64,000 bases of DNA from Amyelois transitella. Lineage: Eukaryota; Arthropoda; Insecta; Lepidoptera; Pyralidae. The DNA lies in contig NC_083515.1 in assembly GCF_032362555.1 (NCBI RefSeq), positions 1,833,001 through 1,897,000 on the forward strand, given 5' to 3'. Below, piece after piece: positions 55,849-64,000 of this stretch; the first letter of the stretch is position 1, and each line of letters opens with the position of its first letter. The position numbers were made by a program, and so were the translations under genes. The notes beneath the pieces are model-generated. The model saw only the letters and a list, made by a program, of their open reading frames with translations, made no database searches and was not told the DNA's origin.

Positions 55849-56306
55849 ATTTATATTATAAATGAGAAAGTCTGTCTGTTCCGCTTTCCGACTGGTTCTA
55901 CTGAACCGCTGGAACAATTAGAATGAAATTTGGTATCCATATAGTTAACAACTTATATTAATAGGGTAGGCAGAGACTACATCTTACACAATCCCCGCAT
56001 ACTTCTTTCTCTTAGTAAGTAATCTATATAAATTACTTATTTCTTTAAACTTAATAAACATAGTTTACCTCCAAAACAGAGTGTCATTACCTCGCTCATT
56101 ACCATTCGGCCCCAGATAATTATGCCCGGTTACAACCGTAAGCGATTAGAAGTTATTTATAGCAGTTTTGCAGTTGGCTACCCCGGATTAACCGCCGCCG
56201 CAAAAAAGGTGATATAATGCTACTAAGTAACAGTTATTGTTATTGGTCTTCGTGTTATTTCTTTTGTTTTCTTTGCAAATAAACTAATTATATAAGTGTT
56301 ATTTGT
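55849..56306. other. Intergenic, transposon-end-like sequence
   Basis: 55855-55955 (GAGAAAGTCTGTCTGTTCCGC, TGAAATTTGGTATCC) is the typical end of a dispersed element; the rest is unassigned. Confidence 0.4.
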
Positions 56307-56562
56307 GCCGTGTAGTTCCCGGCGCCAAAAGAAAAAAGAATAGGAACACTCCATCTCTTTACCATGGATGTCGTAAAAGGCAACTAAGGGATAACCGTAT
56401 AAACTTGGGATTGTTCTTTTAGGCCATAGGCTAACAACCTGTCACTATTTGAATGTCATTTCTATCATTAAGCCAAACAGCTGAACGTGGCCAATCAGTC
56501 TTTGCAAAACTGTTGGCTCTGTCTAACCCGCAAGGGGTAAAGTCGTGCGTATATGTATATAT
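56307..56562 (+). repeat. Family A short element, full length
   Basis: Head GCCGTGTAGTTCCCGGCGCC, tail CGTGCGTATATGTATATAT. Confidence 0.86.
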
Positions 56563-57866
56563 ATTTACTTAAAACAAAATTGCTCTTTCCAAGTGCAGCC
56601 TTTCTTTTCTTTTGAAAAATGTTTTCGGTGAATAAGCTAATACAAAAAATAGCAAAATTTATAGAAAATAATTTGAGCGTGTCGATGAAGATCCACGTTT
56701 TCGTTCAAATTATCTGACAAAAGTTATTATAGTGCTATTTAAATGCAAATCAAGATATAGCAACGGTCATAAAATATGTATTGTTCAGAAATAAAGCAGT
56801 ATAAAGCACCAATTATGAGATGTATTCATACATACATATTTGGTTGACTAGAAAAAATACCAATTGGGATAAGTCCGCCATTGTACATATTCTTCAAAAC
56901 CTGTTTGTTTTGTAATTATTTTATATATCTTATTATGTGCAATTAAGAGTTTTTAATATTTTAAAATCATGCTTTATATCTTTGTTCAGTTTCAAGTATT
57001 ATAAACGCTTCTTAAAATAGTCACTTGAAATTCTTACTTACATTTAATTTTACTAAAATAAACTATTAATGAAAATAAATATGACGAATAACCTATAATA
57101 AAGATCGTTTGACATTCTCGTAAATATTAAATATCTACGGATAGGTCAAACATAATTTAATTTAATGAACCTCATTTCTACACTTTTAATGTTTTGTCTC
57201 AAGATGTACAATGTACACGCTTGACGTCTAATTCAAATAACGGCGCCATTTGTTCACAATTTCCACGTATCGCGCCGCACCGCATCGTTCTAGCTTGTAA
57301 ATTAGCTAATTTGTTGCATCTGTGGCCAGTTCTTCTAAAACATAGCATAAAAACAAAAAAAAATAAATATATATAAACGTAACATAACCTAACCTTTGTA
57401 ATTTTATTTCTTGTGTTTATCATTTTCACATAAATTAGTAAATAAATAACAGAACGAATGAATGAAGATCTCTTTATTGAATTTAAGATCAAAACACAAC
57501 AAATATTTTGTTAGTGATAATATTGAGATTTAAAGAGTGACTGTTGCTTGTCTATAGTCTAAAGAAGAAAATCAGGCTTGATGTCGCAAGAGATATAACG
57601 CAAAATCAATATGGTGTCTTCATCGTCATTGCTGCAATGACTGACATTACATCCACCTCGCTCTGTTATAGGCGATAAGAATGCTGTTGACTCGATAAAT
57701 AGAGAAAAATTGAAAAATCGCAAAGCATATCCCGAACGACAGGACTTTCTCCTTATTGACTTTAAAAATCTGCGCGGGATGAAAAACATAATAAAAAAAG
57801 TGTGTGCATTCCGGACCAGCATAGAAACTGACTCAATCTTCTCATTCTCTCTCAAAAAAAAACTCA
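56563..57866. other. Intergenic, no gene supported
   Basis: 56850-56960 has a decayed relative of the 17883 tandem unit (GATAAGTCCGCCATTGTAC, TTATGTGCAATTAAGAG). The open frames near 57200-57950 show no domain. Confidence 0.4.
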
Positions 57867-57935
57867 GCGAAACGCACCGCAGGCAGGTTAATTCAGTAAC
57901 ATTTACTGAATTAACCTGCCTGCGGTGCGTTTCGC
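57867..57935. repeat. Perfect 33 bp snapback hairpin
   Basis: Arms 57867-57899 and 57903-57935 are exactly complementary (start GCGAAACGCACCGCAGG) with loop CAT. Confidence 0.9.
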
Positions 57936-58221
57936 ACTTTATCTGCGATTAATTGAATCACATATACCAAAACTGAGAAAGTTTGACAAGCGCTGGGCTC
58001 CCTAGATAATTTCACGGGATGCGCCCTCCAGTGCTATCTGCGCCGGATCGTGCGATGTTTAAACTTATGTAATGCAAATTAAATGTTACCAGTGTTACAC
58101 TACGCTTTAGTAATTACGTACACACTGTATATGCTACCTGACCATTGGTATTAAGATGATTAAGATATCCGACACAAAAAATGTGTGCCCATTCAGATGC
58201 AAAGGTCTAATTTTGACAGTG

Positions 58222-58400
58222 ACAAAAATTGGATACAAGGTATCAATTATTGACGTCACATCACTTAAATATAATTGTAACTACTACCGCTTCCAAAGCG
58301 CGTGTGTAGAAGAAGAGGCGGAACAAACTACACTGCAGCATTTTCACCGGACGTCAGTTTACAAATATAGATCTCTTAAATCTAATTCGTGGACGAATGC
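58222..58400 (+). repeat. Family E dispersed repeat
   Basis: AAAATTGGATACAAGGTATC, TTGACGTCACATCAC, ACCGCTTCCAAAGCG, GTTTACAAATATAGATCTC; complementary to 60905-61085. Confidence 0.6.
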
Positions 58401-58544
58401 ACATTGTCTACCTACATTATTAAAAAACATGAATGAATGTAAAACTAAATATTTCAATACGAGAGCGTGGCTAGGATGGAACCGGGACTTACGCCAGCGG
58501 TGAACGATGATGAAGTACTAAATGTTTATATTCTTCTTCTTCCT

Positions 58545-58620
58545 CCTGGCTTTAGTCCCGGTTGTATCCTCACCACTTTGGAGAGGAGCCTAGGGTATGC
58601 CTTTCACCATGGATATAAAG
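58545..58620 (-). repeat. Family C SINE fragment
   Basis: CCGGTTGTATCCTCACCAC, GGAGAGGAGCCTAGGGTATG, CACCATGGAT. Confidence 0.55.
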
Positions 58621-58624
58621 AATG

Positions 58625-58678
58625 GAGTAGTAAAAGAGTTTTATTTCATGGAAATGAAGTAAAACTCTTTTACTACTC
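58625..58678. repeat. 25 bp snapback hairpin
   Basis: Arms 58625-58649 and 58654-58678 with one mismatch, loop GGAA; it lies right after the family C fragment. Confidence 0.87.
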
Positions 58679-58797
58679 ATGATTTCTAAATTTGCTGGTC
58701 AAAAGTTGGCTGGTGAGATTTCAAATGCCGGAACAAACTGAACGAAACTAACATACTGTGAAGACCTCGTAAAAAAAGGGAATGAAGAATAAATAAA

Positions 58798-59031
58798 TAT
58801 ATACGGGACAAATTACACAGATTGAGTTAACCTCCAAGTAAGTTCGAAACTTGTGTTACGAGATACTAACTCAACGATACTATATTTTATAATTAATACT
58901 TATATAGATAATCATCCTAGACCCAGGCCAATCATAAAAAGTTATTTTCTCATCATGCCCTGGCCGGGATTCAAACCCGGGACCTCCGGTGACACAGACA
59001 AGCGTACTACCGCTGCGCCACAGAGGCCGAC
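58798..59031 (-). repeat. Family B tRNA-derived SINE, full length
   Basis: On -, A box TGGCGCAGCGG intact, B box has one change (GGTTTGAATCC); the body is complete. Confidence 0.88.
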
Positions 59032-59276
59032 AAGAAGAGAAGAATAACAGATAAATCCTCCTCATAATATGATTGCCACGTCGTAATACGAAAACAATTT
59101 CAAGCTTAATTAGAAATATTAAGAGCTCCAAAACAATATAATGGCAGAACTGTAGGAAGCAGGAATTAATATAATTTAAATTTAGAACGGGCGGCGCGAG
59201 CGCCTGAATTCAACAACAAACTGTATCAACTTCTGCAGAGTTCGCCGCTGCGGTCGTCCCCTACTATTGTACATAA

Positions 59277-59519
59277 ATACATATAATCACGTCTATATCC
59301 CTTGCGGGGAAGACAGAGAAAACAGATCGAGAGACTGATAGGCCATGTACAGCTGTTTGGCTTAGTGATAGAATTGAGATTCATATAGTGCTAGCCCTTT
59401 GCCTAAAAGAAGAATCCCATGTTTACAAGCCTATCCCTTAGTCGCCTTCTACGACATACATGGGAGAGAGATGGAGTGCTCCTCTTCATTTCCCTTTTGA
59501 TGCCGGAAACCACACGGCA
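59277..59519 (-). repeat. Family A short element, full length
   Basis: Flanked by perfect 14 bp duplications CCCTACTATTGTAC (59259-59272 and 59520-59533). The middle hairpin is decayed. Confidence 0.9.
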
Positions 59520-59533
59520 CCCTACTATTGTAC

Positions 59534-60004
59534 CCAATAGAAAATCAGTAGAAACCGCCGCTATTTAATTCTGTGTATTGTGTCTTTATTAAAGTTTTAT
59601 GTATCTTTATTATAAATATATATTTTTTTTCATTTGCATAAGAATAAATATATTTACTAAGTTTCACAGGTGGATTTTAACATTTAGTCCGCCCTCTGTG
59701 TAATTGTAAAGTGTATTTTGTACAATAAAGTTTAAATAAATAAAATATTCGAAAAAAGTTTTTTGAGTTCCGGTAGTACACTGGTTACACTATTATATTT
59801 AAACCCAAAAGGAATGATAACAGAAGTCGAACGAAGTTAGGTTAACAAAATTTGCGTGGAATCATTCGAGTTTTCATGGTAGCGGTCCCGGTTCGCCACA
59901 TCCACGGCACAGGATCGACCTCATTAAGAGCGCTAACTCAAATAATTGAACGAGTTGCATTGGAAAAAATAACATTTGCGAACTAGTGTGAATTACCTAC
60001 TAAG
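59534..60004. other. Intergenic, no feature seen
   Basis: AT-rich; contains GTATTTTGTACAATAAAGTTT near 59712, a retroelement-end-like string. No gene. Confidence 0.35.
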
Positions 60005-60015
60005 AGACATTATCT

Positions 60016-60158
60016 TATTAAAGAAACCGCCGAGCTTGTATGAAGAGAGTTATGAATGTGGATGAAGCGAAGGAAGTATGCAGAGATCGTGGCAAGTGGA
60101 AAGAGGTAGTCTCTGCCTACCCCTCCGGGAAAGAGGCGTGATTTTATGTATGTATGTA
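60016..60158 (+). mobile_element. 5'-truncated LINE tail with target duplications
   Basis: Perfect 11 bp duplications AGACATTATCT at 60005-60015 and 60159-60169. Between them lies TATTAAA of unclear origin, then the LINE from GAAACCGCCGAGC, nearly identical to the intact copy, ending TTTTATGTATGTATGTA. Confidence 0.9.
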
Positions 60159-60170
60159 AGACATTATCTA

Positions 60171-60424
60171 CCGTGTGGTAACCGGCACCAATAAAAAAAA
60201 GAATAGGAACACTCCATGGATCCCATGGATGTCGTAAAAGGCGACTAAGAGATAGGCTAACAAACTTGGGATTCTTCTTTTAGGCGATGGGCTAGCAACC
60301 TGTCACTATTTGAATCTCAATTCTATCATTAAGCCAAACAGCTGAACGTGGCCATTCAGCCTTTTCAAGTCTGTTGGCTCTACCCCGCAAGGGATATAGA
60401 CGTGACCATATGTATGTATGTATG
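60171..60424 (+). repeat. Family A short element, full length
   Basis: Directly abuts the right duplication of the LINE tail. Its tail stem has lost CTGT (GGCTCTACCCCGC). Confidence 0.87.
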
Positions 60425-60716
60425 TAACTTATAATGCTACATTCGTGTTACAAAATCGGCCAATTTCCTTAAGCCCTGTTCACACACGATCCATCTCGTC
60501 CCCAGAGTGATGTCCCGTCATGTTCTTAACTTAATCCCCTGACTTAAGACGAAAATATTCAAAGAAAACAACGAAAACGCCCGAGGCAAGAATACATTAT
60601 TTCGCTTCGCAGACGAATTGCTGCATAAACAAACATTATTTTTTCTTCAGAAAATTATTTCTTTGATTAACCGCATGGAAATAATATGAATTATAATTTA
60701 TAATCAATTTAAAAAA

Positions 60717-60830
60717 GACGAGATTCTTAAGGCGATGGGCTAACAACCTGTCACAGTTCACATAATCTTTCGAGACTGTTTGCTTTGTCTTCCCCGCAAG
60801 GGATATAGACGTATATGTATGTATGTTCCT
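60717..60830 (+). repeat. Family A short element, internally deleted
   Basis: GAGATTCTTAAGGCGATGGGC, then CACAGTTCACATAATC, then the tail. Confidence 0.75.
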
Positions 60831-60904
60831 TTCTCAGGTCGCTTCAGTCATATGCGCTTGTCTGCATTGATGAATTATTATTTATTCAAGTAGGACTCAT
60901 ATTA

Positions 60905-61100
60905 TCTTATTTGCATTCGTCCACGATAGATTTAAGAGGTCTATATTTGTAAATTGACGTCCGGTGAAAACGCTGCAGGGTAGTTTGTTCCACCGCTTCT
61001 TCTACACATGCGGTTTGGAAGCGTTATTAGTTATAATTAGATTTAAGTGATGTCAATAAGTGATACCTTGTATCCAATTTTGAAAATAAATCTATTATAT
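60905..61100 (-). repeat. Family E dispersed repeat
   Basis: Complement of the 58222 copy, extended to AATAAATCTATTATATTCTA. Confidence 0.6.
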
Positions 61101-61552
61101 TCTAATCCTACCTACTTGTATTACACTTTTTTTAATTTTAATATTATTCTACACAGAATAAAATACCCGTTTTGCGGTGTGTCAGACATCAAAACGTACC
61201 TCTCATATATGTACGTAACGTACCTATAACATACGCATCACATATAAATCATCCTTACACCGTAAGTTTTGTCGCTGACTTGATTTATTCCGCTTGAATC
61301 CGAAGCCCTTTCATTGAACTTTTAACTTAAAAAAAATATAATTCATCATAAAAGAACTCTCGGATGCAGTAGTGGACGACTTAAAAGATAAATTCTCAAG
61401 ATTGTTTGGTCTCAGAGAAGCAGCTGACTTTCAAGACATTTTCCTATTCTTTTTTACGGTATAAGATAGGCAAATAAACAATATCTAAAATTTTGTAATA
61501 TCAGATATAGATCGGAAACCCAAATAAGAAATTGACTATGGACAGACAAACT
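61101..61552. other. Intergenic, no feature seen
   Basis: No supported feature. Confidence 0.35.
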
Positions 61553-61814
61553 CACATACATACATACATACATACGGTCACGTTTATATCCCTTGCGGGG
61601 TAGTCAGAGCCGAAAGTCTTGAAAAGACTGAATGGCCACGCTCAGCTATTTGGCTTAACGATAGAATTGAGATTCAACTAGTGATAGGTTGCCAGCACAT
61701 CGCCTAAAAAAGAATCTCAAGTTTGTAAGCCTATCCCTTAGTCGCCTTTTACGACATCCATGGGAAAGAGATGGAGTGGTCCTATTCTTTTTTGTATTGC
61801 CGGGAACCACACTG
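61553..61814 (-). repeat. Family A short element, full length
   Basis: Long CATA tail at left (five CATA units and more), head CCGGGAACCACACTGC at right. Confidence 0.87.
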
Positions 61815-62167
61815 CTTTTGGTTATACGTATGTTATTTTAAAAAAAACAGTAGGACAAAGAGGCAAGAGGAATAACCCTTGAGTTATATCCACCATTCTT
61901 TCTTTTTCTGGATGTCTTTATGGAGATGCATAAATTGGGTGATATAACTCACCCAGATTATAATCCACCCGAGATCCTTCATGTGGAGTGTGCTATTTGT
62001 TATTTTCTGAGGTTATTTTAGTGTCATCATAAGCTATGACACTTTTGAGATTGGTATCTGACAGAGTGTATAATTTTCAACCTACATAAAAATGGTACTG
62101 CTCAAAGTTTTGGCCGGTCTATGTCACCTAGCTGTATGATGCTTTTACTTGAAATAGATCTAAGTTC
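61815..62167. other. Region downstream of lipase B, no feature seen
   Basis: No gene or repeat recognised. Confidence 0.35.
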
Positions 62168-62224
62168 TGTTGGCTCTGTCTAGCCCACAAGGGATATAGA
62201 CGTGACCATATGTATGTATGTATG
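62168..62224 (+). repeat. 57 bp family A insertion with target duplication
   Basis: Only the tail, from TGTTGGCTCTG to TATGTATGTATG, flanked by perfect 13 bp duplications TAGATCTAAGTTC (62155-62167 and 62225-62237). Confidence 0.92.
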
Positions 62225-62432
62225 TAGATCTAAGTTCAACTCTCAAATTAAGCCAATACAAAAATCTGTAATAGAAAATAATATTTGATGGACAAAAATG
62301 TGATTTTTGGAATAATATTGAGGAGTTAAACAGCAAACCTGTTCAACCAACACCAAATTCCGTCAATAAAAGGTTGTCAGTTCTCTGAAACTCTCTAGCT
62401 ACAAAACAAACTTATCTTCATTCAGTGCAATA

Positions 62433-62438
62433 TTTATT
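62433..62438 (-). terminator. Candidate poly(A) signal of lipase B
   Basis: AATAAA on - , about 48 bases after the stop codon. Confidence 0.55.
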
Positions 62439-62485
62439 AATATCACTAATCACAAAACATAATAGCCTATACACAAATGTGCCGA

Positions 62486-63393
62486 TTAATCCACACCATA
62501 TCCCTCAGTCGACGCATAGAACACGCCAGTGGCGTTACCTGGGTTCCAATACCCAGCTATGGTGATCTCATTACCAGCACACCGTCCTTCCATAAAGTGG
62601 TCATAAGAGTCACAAGCCCATGCCGAATACCATGTAGGATTATGGACAGTAGCTGTCCAATACTTCACACATGCCTTATGACTGCATTTTGCAGAATCTG
62701 ACTCCCCCAAACCTGGTATGATGCCTCCGTCACAATGCGGCTGCTTTTTACCCTTCCGATTTAAAAAGAAGTCTGTATCAGCTAGCACAGCAGTAGTTCC
62801 TAACCCACCCGCATTGCAGTGGTACACTTCTACGTATTTAGCCACTCCTGAACGTATATGGTCTTGGATGAAACCGTTAGAAAAACAAGGGCCAGCCGGG
62901 TCAATTCCTGTTACTCTCCACACTTTCTGCAAAGTTATATTAGTGAATGTCGATCCAGCGTAACCTAACATTTGACTGCCCAAACTATGGCCGAGGCAAT
63001 GTATCTTGTCTGCAGGGAATCCAAGATTGTTGAGATCAGCTAAGAACTTCCCTAATGCTGTACCTATGTAATAGGTATAGGTTACAGATCTTTCATAACT
63101 CTTGATCTTGCCACCTCTGGCGGAAGTGTAAGGGGAATGATCGACGATGATCAGGTAAATATTAGGGACATCTTTGAAGGTCTGCCTTATTAATTCTTCG
63201 GTCTTTTTGCTGATGTGAGACTTGTAGCCCGGGACGAAGAAGATGAGTCGCCTGGTGACGTCGAGGTTATAAGCGGACAGGAGATTCTTAGCAGCGCCGT
63301 CGATTTGGTAGCTGATGTTGAAGTTGTTTTGGAAATCGTAAAGGAAGATTTGGACTTGGCTCACGTCGAGATCGAGGGTTTTGTTGTGGTCGC
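62486..63393 (-). CDS. Lipase B: pancreatic-lipase-type lipase, last exon
   Basis: Paralogue of lipase A, partial at the 5' side. The exon starts after acceptor CATTTCAG (read on -) at 63393. Its first two bases complete a split codon and are followed by DHNKTLDLDV, exactly the position and phase of the lipase A intron. It ends at TAA 62486-62488; about 302 residues are encoded here. Triad: Ser in CLGHSLGSQ, Asp in GIDPAGP, His in KCSHKAC. Also FFVPGYKS (oxyanion region) and YHCNAGGLGTTAV. The C-terminus, GYWNPGNATGVFYASTEGYG, closely parallels lipase A. The signal-peptide exon was not found between 63394 and 64000 and is probably further right. Expected secreted; substrate unknown. No stop or frameshift. 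Confidence 0.9.
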
Positions 63394-64000
63394 CTGAAAT
63401 GGTAATAATTAAAGAAATTTTAATGAACGAAATATTTATGATTATTATTAATTTACTACTTTTTATGTCACTTTAAATCTTTTTAATGTTATTCAGAATA
63501 ACATTCTTATGTGATCTAGGGCTATCCTGAGCAGCGGCTTATAGGCAGTACAGACATGACATTTTACATACATATAGTGGTATATACGCTTCACTTTACT
63601 TCATCGACAAGAGAAATAGTGCGGAATATGGAGAAGGACATAGGTACTATACACGCGGGCGAAGAAAGTTAGTATTACCTAAATAAAATATTTTTTTTCA
63701 ATTATAATTCAATAGTCAACCAGTACTGTGCATCAACTTTTATCGGACTATGTCTGATTTATACATACATACATACATAAGTACGATCGCGTTCATATCT
63801 GCAGTCATAGTTTTAAAATTCTTACGGGTTAAAATAGCGTGCACTGTGGTTCCACTAGACACACACACACATGCATATTTAAAAAGAATAAATATTCCAT
63901 CAAATGAATACGGTCTTTAATACCAATGATTACTAAGTAAAACAGTTTATTATTCTATGACATATAACATAACAAAACAGAAAGAGACGGTAATCAACGA
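63394..64000. other. Presumed intron of lipase B
   Basis: No exon found on -. 63620-63670 has the GGAGAAGGACATAGG repeat motif. A CATA run lies at 63760-63780 and a CA run at 63859-63870. Confidence 0.45.

Noticed and set aside
63400..64000. Signal-peptide exon of lipase B
   Set aside because: No ATG-plus-hydrophobic stretch followed by a phase-1 donor could be recognised on - in this interval.

Overview
The window looks like moth or butterfly (Lepidoptera) nuclear DNA. It is AT-rich and gene-poor, with spliced genes that have GT/AG borders. It is filled with dispersed repeats: tRNA-derived SINEs, Helitron-like short elements ending in CTAG, an RTE-like LINE, a PIF/Harbinger transposon, and a very abundant ~260 bp short element. 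Family names used here (A, B, C, D, E) are local labels assigned only by comparing copies inside the window.

Host genes are few. A small gene with a BESS-like C-terminal motif is proposed on + (exons 18610-18660, 19716-19856, 21684-22142, all phase 0, poly(A) signal at 22244). Two paralogous secreted lipases of the pancreatic-lipase type face each other across about 24 kb of repeats. Lipase A (+, 35860-38379) is complete in two exons. Lipase B (-, 62486-63393) has its large last exon here, and its first exon lies beyond what I can identify. Both keep the Ser-Asp-His triad and share the same intron position and phase.

Mobile DNA: (1) 27657-30192 is a 2.5 kb PIF/Harbinger element with 43 bp inverted repeats and TAA duplications. 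It carries a DDE transposase gene (+) and a MADF-BESS gene (-) whose exons alternate, so that each gene's second exon sits inside the other's intron. (2) 42594-45998 is an apparently full-length RTE-like LINE with an intact 1028-codon ORF (endonuclease plus reverse transcriptase), inserted in a tRNA-SINE. (3) Family A begins with the same ~95 bp as that LINE and ends with the same ~45 bp tail. More than 40 copies or fragments of A, and over a dozen 5'-truncated LINE tails, are scattered over the window.

The most notable result is this LINE/short-element pair. Family A appears to be made of the LINE's head and tail around a private middle. The tail folds into a stem-loop whose base pairs differ between LINE and family A in a compensatory way, and in the LINE that stem is the last coding sequence of the ORF. 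Perfect target-site duplications around several copies show that both types insert by the same route. Other points are a set of short, near-perfect snapback hairpins, neighbouring family A copies in opposite orientation, a 12 bp minisatellite seeded next to a SINE head, and a threefold ~185 bp tandem repeat. No rRNA, CRISPR or true tRNA gene was found.
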